Of a stretch of DNA of 64,000 nucleotides, positions 50,383 through 59,639 are shown piece by piece. How positions within the stretch are numbered: the stretch's first letter is position 1; each line of letters begins with the position of its first letter. The DNA comes from Subtercola boreus (GTDB lineage Bacteria > Actinomycetota > Actinomycetes > Actinomycetales > Microbacteriaceae). The position numbers and the translations under genes are program-made. The notes under the pieces were generated by a model. That model did no database searches. It was not told where the DNA came from and saw only the letters and a program-made list of their open reading frames with translations. The stretch is from assembly GCF_003399625.1 (NCBI RefSeq), contig NZ_NBXA01000001.1, forward strand, positions 1 to 64,000. Direction: 5' to 3'.

Positions 50383-51807
50383 TCAGCGCGCGGCGAACCA
50401 GGCCAGCAGGCGGCGGGTAGCCTCCTCCTCACCGAGTGGGCCCTCCTCGAGGCGCAGCTCCAGGAGGAAACGGTAGGCCTCGCCGACGTCACGGCCGGGC
50501 GTGAGGCCGAGGATCGCCATGATCTGTTCGCCATTGAGGTCGGGCCTCGTCGAATCGAGCTCCTCCTGCGAGGCGAGTTCGGCGATCCGCGTCTCGAGGT
50601 CGTCGTATGCAAACGAGAGGCGATCCGCTTTCCGGACGTTCCGAGTGGTCACGTCTGCCCGCACGAGGATGTGCAGTCGCTCGAGGAGTGGTCCTGCATC
50701 CCGAACATACCGGCGAACCGCCGAGTCGGTCCAGGCGCCGTCGGTGTAGCCGAAGAACCGCAGGTGCAGCTCGATCAGCCGCGCGACCGCCGCGATCGTG
50801 TCGTTGTCGAAACGCAGCGCCTTCAGCCGCTTCTTCGCGAGCTTCGACCCGACCAGGTCGTGGTGGTGGAACGACACGACCCCACCGGGTTCGAGCCGCC
50901 TCGTCGCCGGTTTGCCGATGTCGTGCAGCAGCGCTGCGAGCCGCAGCACGAGGTCGGGGGCGCCGTCGAACTGCCGCGAACGCTCGAGGTCGATGGCCTG
51001 GTCGAGCACCGTCAGGCTGTGCTGGTAGACGTCTTTGTGGTGGTGGTGTTCGTCCATCTCGAGGCTGAGTGCGGGGATCTCGGGAAGCACGAAGGCGGCG
51101 AGCCCAGACTCGACCAGCAATTCGATGCCGCGGCGAGGGGCCGGGGAGAGCAGCAGTTTACTCAGCTCCTCGTTGACACGCTCGGCGCTGATGATCTCGA
51201 TCCGACCGGCCATCTCGTCGAGGGCGAACCGGGTCTCGTCGTCGACCGCGAAACCGAGCTGTGCGGTGAAACGCACGGCCCGGAGCATCCGGAGCGGGTC
51301 GTCGCCGAACGACACCTCGGGCGTCGAGGGGGTTCGGAGCACACCGGCGAGCAGGTCGTCCATCCCCCCGGAGGGATCGACGAGAACCAGCTCGGGGAGC
51401 TTCAGCGCAAGCGCGTTCACCGTGAAGTCACGCCGCAGCAGATCGGCCTCGAGTGAGGTGCCGAACTCCACGGAGGGCTTACGACTGGCCTGGTCGTAGA
51501 CGTCCGAACGGTACGTCGTGATCTCCACGGTCTCGCCGGCGATGCGGGCGCCGATCGTGCCGAAGGCCCGGCCGATGTCCCAGTGGGCGTCGGCGAGCGG
51601 CTTCACGATCCGGAGGATCTCGTCGGGCGTCGCATCCGTCGTGAGATCGAGGTCGTGCACGGCGCGACCGAGGAAGGCATCGCGCACCGGCCCGCCCACC
51701 AGCGCGAGGTCGAAACCAGCCGCCCGGAACGCCCCGGCGAGCTCGGAGATGGGCGACGATGCCGCCAGTTCGGCCAGGAAGCTGAGGGAGTCTGCCACGG
51801 AACGCAC
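50383..51807 (-). CDS. cca: CCA tRNA nucleotidyltransferase (PcnA/CCA-adding type)
   Basis: A 474-residue class II nucleotidyltransferase plus HD domain: GGPVRDAFLGRAVHDLDLTT (about 38-57, catalytic D-x-D), RRDFTVNALAL, EDDPLRMLRA-like region (about 168-177), and an HD phosphohydrolase domain (HALL-type LAALLHDIGKPATR). It matures tRNA 3' ends. The gene is the pcnA homologue in the conserved actinobacterial order. The start GTG 51807 is leaderless (TAGGGT, 6-nt gap). Confidence 0.93.
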   Translation of the reverse strand: MRSVADSLSFLAELAASSPISELAGAFRAAGFDLALVGGPVRDAFLGRAVHDLDLTTDATPDEILRIVKPLADAHWDIGRAFGTIGARIAGETVEITTYRSDVYDQASRKPSVEFGTSLEADLLRRDFTVNALALKLPELVLVDPSGGMDDLLAGVLRTPSTPEVSFGDDPLRMLRAVRFTAQLGFAVDDETRFALDEMAGRIEIISAERVNEELSKLLLSPAPRRGIELLVESGLAAFVLPEIPALSLEMDEHHHHKDVYQHSLTVLDQAIDLERSRQFDGAPDLVLRLAALLHDIGKPATRRLEPGGVVSFHHHDLVGSKLAKKRLKALRFDNDTIAAVARLIELHLRFFGYTDGAWTDSAVRRYVRDAGPLLERLHILVRADVTTRNVRKADRLSFAYDDLETRIAELASQEELDSTRPDLNGEQIMAILGLTPGRDVGEAYRFLLELRLEEGPLGEEEATRRLLAWFAAR

Positions 51808-51886
51808 CCCGTCACCCTACTGGCCGAAGCTGCCGACCAGCGAGGCCTACCCGTGCTCCTCAGGCCGACACCCTAGAATCACTGGC

Positions 51887-54277
51887 ATGGATGCGGCGTT
51901 AGATTCGGGCGTCCGCCGCAGCCCGAGACGTGCCTTCCGGCTGGCCGCGGCGGGCCGGTTCCGTCGTCTGGCGGCGGTTGTCGCCGTCGTCACGCTCGCA
52001 CTGCTCTGGATGCTCGGCGGCACCGCCCCGGCCGAAGCCGCAAGCACGCCGGCACCCCCCGCACCTGCGACCACTCCGCCTGCGGGCGACGTGAACACCG
52101 GACCCGCCGCCGCACCAGGCAGCACCGCCGCAACCGGCACCGTCGTCGTGTCGCTCGCTCCCGACAGCGCCGGAGTGCTGGCGACCGGAGCCGACCTGGC
52201 CGTCACGGTGAGCGTCGCCAACACGACGGGCTCCGCGATGGCACCGGGGAGCATCCACCTCTGGCTCGACCGCACCCCCCTCAGCACCCGGGACGATCTG
52301 AGCACCTGGCTCACTCCCTCGACGAGCTCGACGCAGTCACGCGACTCGGTGGCGACGGACGTCTCAACACCCGGGCTGGCTGCTGGCGCGACCGGCACCT
52401 TCCGGGCGACGCTGCCCGCCGCGGCGCTCGGGCTCAGCACCTTCGGCGCCTACGGGATCGAGGCCACCTACGCCGCCGACACGACCCTCGTCGACACCCG
52501 GAACACCGTCGTGTGGGCGGCCGGTTCCCCCGAGCGTGAGACCTCAGTCGCGGCGATCATGCCGCTCACCGCCCCCGCCGGAGTGCAGGGACTGCTCACC
52601 GCAGCAGAGCTCGACAGCTACACCTCGACGGGCGGTGTGCTCGCCCGCAAGCTCGACTCGGTCGTCGACCGGCCCGTCACGCTCGCGATCGATCCGATGG
52701 TCATCGTCTCGATCAGGGTGCTCGGCACGGCTGCACCGCAGTCGTCGCTCGACTGGCTGGCCCGGCTCGCCTCCGCCACGAACCCCACGTTCCCACTGTC
52801 GTACGCCGACTCCGACATCGCGATCGAGCGCCAGGCCGGCGCCACGAGCCTGCTCGCGCCGACCTCCTTCGACTACGCACTCTCGAGCGCGAACTTCCAG
52901 GGCACGCCAACACCCGATCCGTTCGCCCTGCCGGGGCAGGTGGCGACGGATGCCTCGGGCACGGGCTCGGGCACGGCGGGCAGCAACAATGCCACGGCCA
53001 GCCCCACCACCGCAGGCTCCACCCCGGCACCCACCACCGCGCCGGCGCCCGGAGCGCTACCCACTCTGGCCGACCTCACCGCGTGGAAGTACACCCGCAC
53101 CGATCTCGCCTGGCCCGCAGCGGGCACGGTGACAACCGACGACCTCAACTTCTTCGCAGCCGCAGGGCTCGGCACGAGCATCCTGAGCACCGACAACGTC
53201 GCCCTACCCGCCTCGGAGGACGACCTCACGCCCAGCGCCCCCGCCACCATCGGCGACAAGAGCGCCGTGCTCGTCGATGCCGGGCTCTCGGATGCCCTGC
53301 AGACGGCCGCCGCCGCAACCACCGACACGGGGCTCGACGCGGCCCTGGCCGAAGTGTCCGGCATGCTCGCGATCGTCGACGCCCAGGGCGGCCAGGCTCC
53401 TCCGGCACTCGTAGTCGACCTCGGCCGACAAGCTCCCGCCACGGCATTCGGCGTCGGCCGGGCCCTCGACCTCGTCGAATCACTGCCCTGGTCGGCCAAC
53501 CGTGGGCTCTCCGACGTGCTCAGCGTGCCGAGCCTCGGAGTGAGCGTGAAGAACAGCGACGAGCCGTCCACGCGGCGGGACACCGTCGCCGCAATGCTGG
53601 AATTCGAGCGACAGGTCGGGAATTTCGCTTCCGTGCTGGCCGCGCCCGAACTCCTCACCGGCCGACAGCGCGCAACGCTGCTCGCGGTGCTCGCGCAGTC
53701 CTGGTCCGCTGACCCGACCGGCCGCACCGGAGCCGAGGGCGACTACGCGAACCTCACGACGACGGTGCTCGACTCGGTCAAGATCATCGACGGCAGCAAC
53801 ATCAATCTCTTTGCCACGAGCAGCGAGGTGCCCGTGCTCATCAGCAACGATCTCAATCAGCCCGTCACCGTCGAACTGCAGGTCACCCCCTCGAACGGTC
53901 GCCTCGTCGTCGAACCGGGGCGCATCGAGGTCGTGGTCGAGGCGAAGTCGCAGAAGACGGCCCGCGTGCCCGTGAAGGCCGCCGTGGCGAGCGGCCAGGT
54001 CGACCTGCGCCTGGAGATCTTCAGCCCGTCAGGCGTCTCCATCAACCAGGCTGCACCGCGCCAGATCAATGTGAGCGCGGACTGGGAGGGCATCGGCACG
54101 ATCGTGATCGGCGTCCTGGCCGCCGCCCTGCTGGCTTTCGGCATCGTGCGGCAGGTTCTGAAGCGTCGAAGGGCGAAGGCCGTGCGCGCTGCCGAGTCGC
54201 AGTCTCCCCCGAAAGCTCCGGATGCTCCCGCGCCGGCTCCGGATGCTCCCCCCACCGAGAGCGGATTCCATGGCTGA
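51887..54277 (+). CDS. DUF6049 family envelope protein
   Basis: A 796-residue secreted and membrane-anchored protein: N-terminal signal anchor (AVVAVVTLALLWMLGG, about 29-44), a large extracytoplasmic part rich in Thr, Ser and Ala, including a Pro/Thr/Ala-rich stretch (about 345-388), and a C-terminal helix (IGTIVIGVLAAALLAFGIV, about 742-760) with a basic cytoplasmic tail. It corresponds to the Rv3909-like protein next to murJ. The start ATG 51887 is leaderless (TAGAAT 51874-51879, 7-nt gap). Its last 8 bp overlap the murJ start. Confidence 0.85.
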   Translation: MDAALDSGVRRSPRRAFRLAAAGRFRRLAAVVAVVTLALLWMLGGTAPAEAASTPAPPAPATTPPAGDVNTGPAAAPGSTAATGTVVVSLAPDSAGVLATGADLAVTVSVANTTGSAMAPGSIHLWLDRTPLSTRDDLSTWLTPSTSSTQSRDSVATDVSTPGLAAGATGTFRATLPAAALGLSTFGAYGIEATYAADTTLVDTRNTVVWAAGSPERETSVAAIMPLTAPAGVQGLLTAAELDSYTSTGGVLARKLDSVVDRPVTLAIDPMVIVSIRVLGTAAPQSSLDWLARLASATNPTFPLSYADSDIAIERQAGATSLLAPTSFDYALSSANFQGTPTPDPFALPGQVATDASGTGSGTAGSNNATASPTTAGSTPAPTTAPAPGALPTLADLTAWKYTRTDLAWPAAGTVTTDDLNFFAAAGLGTSILSTDNVALPASEDDLTPSAPATIGDKSAVLVDAGLSDALQTAAAATTDTGLDAALAEVSGMLAIVDAQGGQAPPALVVDLGRQAPATAFGVGRALDLVESLPWSANRGLSDVLSVPSLGVSVKNSDEPSTRRDTVAAMLEFERQVGNFASVLAAPELLTGRQRATLLAVLAQSWSADPTGRTGAEGDYANLTTTVLDSVKIIDGSNINLFATSSEVPVLISNDLNQPVTVELQVTPSNGRLVVEPGRIEVVVEAKSQKTARVPVKAAVASGQVDLRLEIFSPSGVSINQAAPRQINVSADWEGIGTIVIGVLAAALLAFGIVRQVLKRRRAKAVRAAESQSPPKAPDAPAPAPDAPPTESGFHG

Positions 54278-55889
54278 GCGCAGCATCGTCCGTTCCAGCA
54301 CCCTGCTCGCCGGTGGCACGATCATCTCGCGCATCCTCGGGTTCATCAAGGCCATCGTCCTGGCGGGGGCAATCGGCCTGGCCGCATCCGGTGACGCTTT
54401 CGCAGCGGGAAACCAGCTGCCCAACACGATCTACGTCATCGTCGCCGGCGGCGCCCTGAGTGCGGTTCTGGTGCCGCAGATCGTCCGCAGCGCCCTGCAC
54501 TCCGACGGCGGTGTCGCCTACATCAACAAGCTCGTCACCATCGCCCTCCTCGTGCTAGCCGCGGCAGCGCTTGTCGCCACGCTGCTGGCGCCACTGCTGG
54601 TTCGGCTCACCGTGTCGGGGCTCACACCCGAGCAGACCGACCTTGCCATCGCCTTCGCCTACTGGTGCCTTCCCCAGATCTTCTTCTACGGGGTCTACAC
54701 GATCCTCGGCGAGGTGCTGAACGCCCGCAACTCCTTCGGTCCTTTCACCCTGGCGCCGATCCTCAACAACATCGTCGCGCTCGCAGGGCTCGTCGTGTTC
54801 ATCGCGGTGTTCGGCTCCGACCCGAACGGTTACCTGCCACTCAGCTGGTGGACGCCGTCCTCCATCGCCCTACTGGCCGGCTCGGCCACGCTCGGCATCG
54901 CCGTTCAGGGGCTCGTTCTGTTCTTCTTCTGGCGGCGTGTGGGCCTCCGCTACCGGCCCGACTTCCGCTGGCGCGGGGTGGGCCTGAAGGAGACAGGCAG
55001 GATTGCCAGCTGGTCGTTCGGCATGATCCTCGTCACCACTGCCGCCGGGCTGGTCGAGACCAACGTGGTCTCGACCGCATCCGGTGACGGCAAGGCCTCG
55101 CTCGCCGTCCTGGCGAACGCGTGGCTGATCTTCATGCTGCCGCACTCGGTTGTCGCCGTCTCGATCGCCACCGCCTACTTCACGCGGATGAGTGAGAACG
55201 CGTCGATCGGCAGCACGGAGGGTGTGCGGGCAGACCTGTCGGCCTCGATCCGGCAGATCACCGTCATCATGGTGCTGGCCGGCACGGTTCTGGTCGTTGT
55301 CGCCTTCCCGTTCGGACGCGTGATGATCGACTCGTTCTCAGGGGCGACCGGCATCGGCTCCGTGCTCATCGCCTTTCTTCTCGGCCTACCCGCCTTCAGC
55401 GTTCTGTTCGTTCTCCAGCGCGCCTTCTTCGCTCTCGGCGACACGCGCACGCCATTCTTCACCAATCTCTTCCAGGCCATCGTCTTCTCGATCGGCAGCC
55501 TGCTCGTACTGGTTCTCGTGCCCAAGGAGTTCGTCGGTGTCGGCGTGGCGCTCTGCCTCTCCGGCGCCGGCACCCTCCAGACACTCCTGGCGGCGTTCAT
55601 CATGCGTCGAAAGCTCGGCGGGGGCGGCCGCCGGGTGGTTTCGAGCTTCGGCAAAGATGCCGTCGCCGCCGTTCCCGCCGCGGCGACGGGTGTCGTGGTG
55701 CTCCTGCTCTTCGGCGGGGCGTCGGCCGACGGCTTCGCCCTCTCCGGCCGGTTCCAGGCGATCGTGGTGATGGTGATCGTCGGGGCTGCAATGGCGTTGG
55801 TGTACCTCGGCGGCCTGCGGGCGCTGCGCTCCTCAGAGCTGACGGATGCCCTGCGACCCATCCTCGGCCGGCTCAGACGGAGCGCATAG
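54270..55889 (+). CDS. murJ: Lipid II flippase MurJ (MviN)
   Basis: A 539-residue MATE/MVF protein with 14 transmembrane helices (STLLAGGTIISRILGFIKAIVL start; the conserved PxR-like and NAR motifs, ILGEVLNARNSFGPFTLAP). It moves lipid II across the membrane for peptidoglycan synthesis. The long cytoplasmic pseudokinase tail of mycobacterial MurJ is absent. The ATG 54270 overlaps the DUF6049 stop by 8 bp, indicating coupling. Confidence 0.92.
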   Translation: MAERSIVRSSTLLAGGTIISRILGFIKAIVLAGAIGLAASGDAFAAGNQLPNTIYVIVAGGALSAVLVPQIVRSALHSDGGVAYINKLVTIALLVLAAAALVATLLAPLLVRLTVSGLTPEQTDLAIAFAYWCLPQIFFYGVYTILGEVLNARNSFGPFTLAPILNNIVALAGLVVFIAVFGSDPNGYLPLSWWTPSSIALLAGSATLGIAVQGLVLFFFWRRVGLRYRPDFRWRGVGLKETGRIASWSFGMILVTTAAGLVETNVVSTASGDGKASLAVLANAWLIFMLPHSVVAVSIATAYFTRMSENASIGSTEGVRADLSASIRQITVIMVLAGTVLVVVAFPFGRVMIDSFSGATGIGSVLIAFLLGLPAFSVLFVLQRAFFALGDTRTPFFTNLFQAIVFSIGSLLVLVLVPKEFVGVGVALCLSGAGTLQTLLAAFIMRRKLGGGGRRVVSSFGKDAVAAVPAAATGVVVLLLFGGASADGFALSGRFQAIVVMVIVGAAMALVYLGGLRALRSSELTDALRPILGRLRRSA

Positions 55890-56679
55890 CGTCGATCCCG
55901 GCGAGGAACGGCTGCACGAGCTCCAGCACCGGGCCCGCCGGGAACAGCGTGTCACCGTGCCCACGCCCGGGCAGCGGCTCGAAGCGCGCGTGCGGCATCA
56001 GCCCCGCGGCACGCTCGGAGTCGATGTAGCGCTGCCGGTCATCCGTGCCCGCCAGCAGCAGAGCCGGGGTCTGGATGCTCGCAAGCCTCTTCTCGTCCAC
56101 ACCCTGTTCGACCGCCAACTGCCGGAAGTACGCCTGCAGCGCGACCGGGTCGTTCGCGAGAAAGGCGTTCGTCGTGGCCGGATCGATCGCGACACCCGCT
56201 TCTGCCTCCCAGCCGTCGAGGAACGCACGCATCCCGCCCGATTCGAGCGCCTCGTCGTAGCCCGGAAAGAACAGGGAGCTGACGGTGCCCTTCCCCAATC
56301 GGTAGGTCCCGCCGGCCGAGATGAGGGAGAGCATCCGTTCGGGGTGCGCGTCGGCCAGGGAAAACCCCACCCGGGCGCCGAAGGAGTAGCCCATGAAGTG
56401 CGCGGCGTCGATTCCGGCAACGTCGTACACGGCGAGGAGATCCTGGAGCACGAGCGTCATCGCGTAGTCGGCCGGACCGTGCGGCTTGCCGCTCAGGCCG
56501 TGCCCGCGCATGTCGAGGAGGATCAGCCGGTAGTCGTTGCGGAGCGCCTTCACGTACCCGAACCCGCGCCAGATGGCCCGTGACAGAGCTGACCCGTGCA
56601 CGAGGACGAGTGGCGTGCCGGTGCCGACCTCCTGGTATGCAATGCGTGTGCCGTCGACGGGATTGAATGCTTCGCTCAC
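55873..56679 (-). CDS. Alpha/beta hydrolase
   Basis: A 268-residue alpha/beta-hydrolase: LVLVHGSALSRAIWRGF (oxyanion loop), MRGHGLSG, GYSFGARVG (nucleophile serine S-x-G, about 95-99), the acid in LLAGTDDRQRYIDS and catalytic histidine in PGRGHGDTLF. Substrate unknown. The start GTG 56679 follows a CATGAT -10 by 6 nt, so it is leaderless. It converges on murJ (17-bp overlap) and sits where Mycobacterium has sigM. Confidence 0.85.
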   Translation of the reverse strand: MSEAFNPVDGTRIAYQEVGTGTPLVLVHGSALSRAIWRGFGYVKALRNDYRLILLDMRGHGLSGKPHGPADYAMTLVLQDLLAVYDVAGIDAAHFMGYSFGARVGFSLADAHPERMLSLISAGGTYRLGKGTVSSLFFPGYDEALESGGMRAFLDGWEAEAGVAIDPATTNAFLANDPVALQAYFRQLAVEQGVDEKRLASIQTPALLLAGTDDRQRYIDSERAAGLMPHARFEPLPGRGHGDTLFPAGPVLELVQPFLAGIDAMRSV

Positions 56680-56798
56680 CCTCCCATCATGCCTGTGCAC
56701 AAACCCGGAGCGCTGGAATACGCGACGGTTAGGATGTGTTGAAGCCTTCAGTACCACAGAAGCCGGTGACGCCGTCACCGCAATCAAGGAGCTTGTCG

Positions 56799-57800
56799 AT
56801 GCGACAGATCATCATCATCGGGTCCGGTCCTGCCGGGTTCACTGCAGCAATCTACGCCGCGCGTGCGGGCCTCGAGCCCCTGCTGATCGCGTCGAGCGTC
56901 GAGGCTGGCGGAGAGCTCATGAAGACCACGGAAGTCGAGAACTTCCCCGGCTTCCCCGAGGGTATCCAGGGCCCCGACCTCATGACCAAGCTGCAGGAGC
57001 AGGCCGAGAAGTTCGGCACAGAAGTGCTTCTCGACGATGTGACGAGTGTCGACTTCTCCGGCGACATCAAGAAGATCTCCACGGGCTACAGCGGCGACTT
57101 CGAAGCCCCGGCCGTGATCTTCTCCACGGGTTCCGCCTACCGCAAGCTCGGTCTTGACGACGAAGAGCGCCTGAGCGGCCGTGGTGTCTCCTGGTGTGCC
57201 ACCTGCGACGGGTTCTTCTTCAAGAAGAAGACGATCGCCGTGATCGGCGGCGGCGACTCGGCGATGGAGGAGGCGACCTTCCTCACGCGCTTCGCCGACA
57301 AGGTGTACCTCATCCATCGGAAGGACACCTTGCGGGCATCCAAGATCATGCAGGAGCGAGCGTTCGCGAACGACAAGATCGAGTTCGTCTTCAACTCGGC
57401 CGTCGTGGGCATCAACGGCGAGAACACAGTCGAGAGCCTGAAGCTCCAGAACACGGTCACCGGCGAACTGAGCGAGCTTCCCGTACAGGGACTGTTCGTG
57501 GCGATCGGTAACGACCCGCGCACCCACCTGGTGCACGGCCAGCTCGACCTGACGGCTTCCGGCACGATTGCGGTTGCCGGCCGCTCGTCGAAGACCAACA
57601 TCGCGGGCGTGTTCGCCGCGGGTGACGTCATCGACGACACCTACCGCCAGGCCGCCACCGCGGCGGCCTCCGGTACCGTTGCTGCGCTGGACGCCGAGCA
57701 CTACCTCGCGGGTTTGGCGGAGGCTTCGGCCATCGCTGAGCTGCGCGACGCCGAAGCAGAAATCGAGCTCGTCGATTCACTGCAGTCCACCCGGTCCTGA
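56799..57800 (+). CDS. trxB: Thioredoxin reductase
   Basis: A 333-residue flavoprotein: FAD motif GSGPAGFTAAIYAARAG (8-24), redox-active C133-A-T-C136, NADPH motif GGGDSAMEEA (about 149-158) and FAAGDVIDDTYRQ at the end. It reduces thioredoxin with NADPH. The start ATG 56799 was chosen for AAGGAG upstream; a TAGGAT -10 (56730-56735) gives a short leader. A ~20-residue C-terminal extension (AEAEIELVDSLQSTRS) is extra. Confidence 0.95.
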   Translation: MRQIIIIGSGPAGFTAAIYAARAGLEPLLIASSVEAGGELMKTTEVENFPGFPEGIQGPDLMTKLQEQAEKFGTEVLLDDVTSVDFSGDIKKISTGYSGDFEAPAVIFSTGSAYRKLGLDDEERLSGRGVSWCATCDGFFFKKKTIAVIGGGDSAMEEATFLTRFADKVYLIHRKDTLRASKIMQERAFANDKIEFVFNSAVVGINGENTVESLKLQNTVTGELSELPVQGLFVAIGNDPRTHLVHGQLDLTASGTIAVAGRSSKTNIAGVFAAGDVIDDTYRQAATAAASGTVAALDAEHYLAGLAEASAIAELRDAEAEIELVDSLQSTRS

Positions 57801-57844
57801 AACCCCTGATCACAATCGTTTTTGAAAAAGAGAGTGAGTAAACC

Positions 57845-58171
57845 ATGTCAAATGCCTCAGCAGTGACCGATGCCAGCTTCGAAGCCGATGTACTGAACTC
57901 GGACGAGACGATCCTCGTCGACTTCTGGGCCGAGTGGTGTGGCCCGTGTCGCGCCGTGTCGCCCATCCTCGACCAGATCGCATCCGAGCACTCCAGCAAG
58001 ATCAAGATCGTCAAGCTCAACGTGGACGAGAACCCGCAGACCGCTGCGAAGTACCAGATCACGTCGATCCCGGCGATGAAGGTGTACCGCGGCGGAGAGG
58101 TCGTCAAGACCATCATCGGTGCCAAGCCGAAGGCCGCGCTCGAGAGCGACCTGGCCGCCTACCTCGCCTAG
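57845..58171 (+). CDS. trxA: Thioredoxin
   Basis: A 108-residue thioredoxin with WCGPC (C32 and C35), the cis-proline in TSIPAMKVYRGG and FWAEWCGPCRA. It follows trxB by 44 bp and is reduced by it. The strong hairpin terminator follows. Confidence 0.96.
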   Translation: MSNASAVTDASFEADVLNSDETILVDFWAEWCGPCRAVSPILDQIASEHSSKIKIVKLNVDENPQTAAKYQITSIPAMKVYRGGEVVKTIIGAKPKAALESDLAAYLA

Positions 58172-58234
58172 AGCGAGGGTCACGACAGAACCGCACGAGC
58201 CCGATCGGCAGCACTCTTGCCCGTCAGGCCCCCA

Positions 58235-58271
58235 GGGTCCGGACCACACGATGTGGGTCCGGACCCTTTTT
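58235..58271 (+). terminator. Rho-independent terminator of trxB-trxA
   Basis: GGGTCCGGAC (58235-58244) pairs with GTCCGGACCC (58257-58266) around a loop with an additional CAC/GTG, followed by TTTTT (58267-58271). Confidence 0.9.
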
Positions 58272-58314
58272 CTTTTTCGATAGCATGGAATTTCGCCTCT
58301 TGATGGAAGTGCAC

Positions 58315-59637
58315 GTGAGCAGCCAAAACACCCCGTCGTCATCGGGAACCAACCTCGATCCCTGGTACAACAACTACGCCGAGCGGGCAGCCGGCCTGTC
58401 GGTGTCCGAGGTGCGGGCCCTGTTCGCTGTGGCCTCCCGGCCCGAGGTCGTCTCCCTGGCCGGTGGAATGCCGTACGTGTCGGCGCTTCCCCAGGATCTG
58501 GTGATCGATGCCATGAACCGTGTGATGGTCGACCACGGTCCTGTCGCGCTGCAGTACGGTTCGGGCCAGGGTGTGCCGAGGCTCCGCGAACACATTCTCG
58601 AAGTGATGGCTCTGGAGGGCATCCGGGGCAGCGTCGATGACGTGGTCGTGACCACCGGATCGCAACAGGCCCTCGATCTCATCACCAAGCTCTTCATCAA
58701 CCCGGGTGACGTCATCCTGGCCGAGGCGCCGAGTTATGTGGGTGCGATCGGGGTGTTCCGCTCCTACCAGGCCGACGTCGAGCACGTGCTCATGGACGAC
58801 GACGGTCTGATTCCGGATGCTCTGCGGGAGGCGATCGTGCGCGTCAAGTCCTCCGGGCGCACCATCAAGTTCCTGTACACGATTCCGAACTTCCACAACC
58901 CGGCCGGGGTGACGCTCTCCGCCGAACGGCGTGAGGAAGTACTGCAGATCTGTCGGTCCGAGGGGATCCTCGTGCTCGAGGACAATCCCTACGGTCTGCT
59001 CTACTTCGACGGGCCCCCGCCCCAGGCGCTGCGGAGTACAGAAGACGAAGGCGTCATCTATCTCGGATCGTTCTCGAAGACTCTGGCGCCCGGATTTCGT
59101 ATCGGATGGGCAATTGCACCGCATGCAATTCGGGAGAAGCTCGTTCTGGCCGCAGAATCCGCGATCCTCTGTCCCAGCTCCTTCAGCCAGCTGGTCATCT
59201 CCGAGTACCTCGAGACGGCCGATTGGAAGGGTCAGATCAACACCTTCCGGGGTGTCTACGAGGAGCGCAAGAACACTATGCTCGCGGCCCTCACCGAATA
59301 CCTCCCCGAACTCAGCTGGACCAAGCCCAACGGCGGTTTCTACGTCTGGTTGACTCTGCCCGACTACCTCGACGCCAAGCAGATGCTCCCACGTGCGGTG
59401 AAGGAACTCGTCGCCTACACCCCGGGAACCGCCTTCTATGCCGACGGAGGCGGACGCAACAAGATCCGGCTCTCCTACTGCTACCCGACACCCGACCAGA
59501 TCAAGCTCGGTATCCGACGTCTGACCACCGTCATCAATGGCGAGATCGACCTGCTGGAGACCTTCCACGCCACCGGCCCGCTCGCCACCGTCCGATCCGC
59601 CCAATCGTTCTCTGCCCCACCACCAGACATGGACTGA
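58315..59637 (+). CDS. PLP-dependent aminotransferase, class I/II
   Basis: A 440-residue fold-type I aminotransferase of the LysN/2-aminoadipate/MocR-domain type, without a GntR domain. Landmarks: VVTTGSQQALDLITKLFINPGD, YTIPNFHNPAG, EDNPYGLLYF and the PLP lysine in GSFSKTLAPGFRIGWA. The substrate is unknown. A TAGCAT -10 at 58281-58286 puts the transcript start near 58293, past the ATG at 58285; the start is taken as GTG 58315 with GGAAG 5 nt upstream (ATG 58303 is an alternative). Ddl follows 2 bp after its stop. Confidence 0.88.
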   Translation: MSSQNTPSSSGTNLDPWYNNYAERAAGLSVSEVRALFAVASRPEVVSLAGGMPYVSALPQDLVIDAMNRVMVDHGPVALQYGSGQGVPRLREHILEVMALEGIRGSVDDVVVTTGSQQALDLITKLFINPGDVILAEAPSYVGAIGVFRSYQADVEHVLMDDDGLIPDALREAIVRVKSSGRTIKFLYTIPNFHNPAGVTLSAERREEVLQICRSEGILVLEDNPYGLLYFDGPPPQALRSTEDEGVIYLGSFSKTLAPGFRIGWAIAPHAIREKLVLAAESAILCPSSFSQLVISEYLETADWKGQINTFRGVYEERKNTMLAALTEYLPELSWTKPNGGFYVWLTLPDYLDAKQMLPRAVKELVAYTPGTAFYADGGGRNKIRLSYCYPTPDQIKLGIRRLTTVINGEIDLLETFHATGPLATVRSAQSFSAPPPDMD

Positions 59638-59639
59638 CA

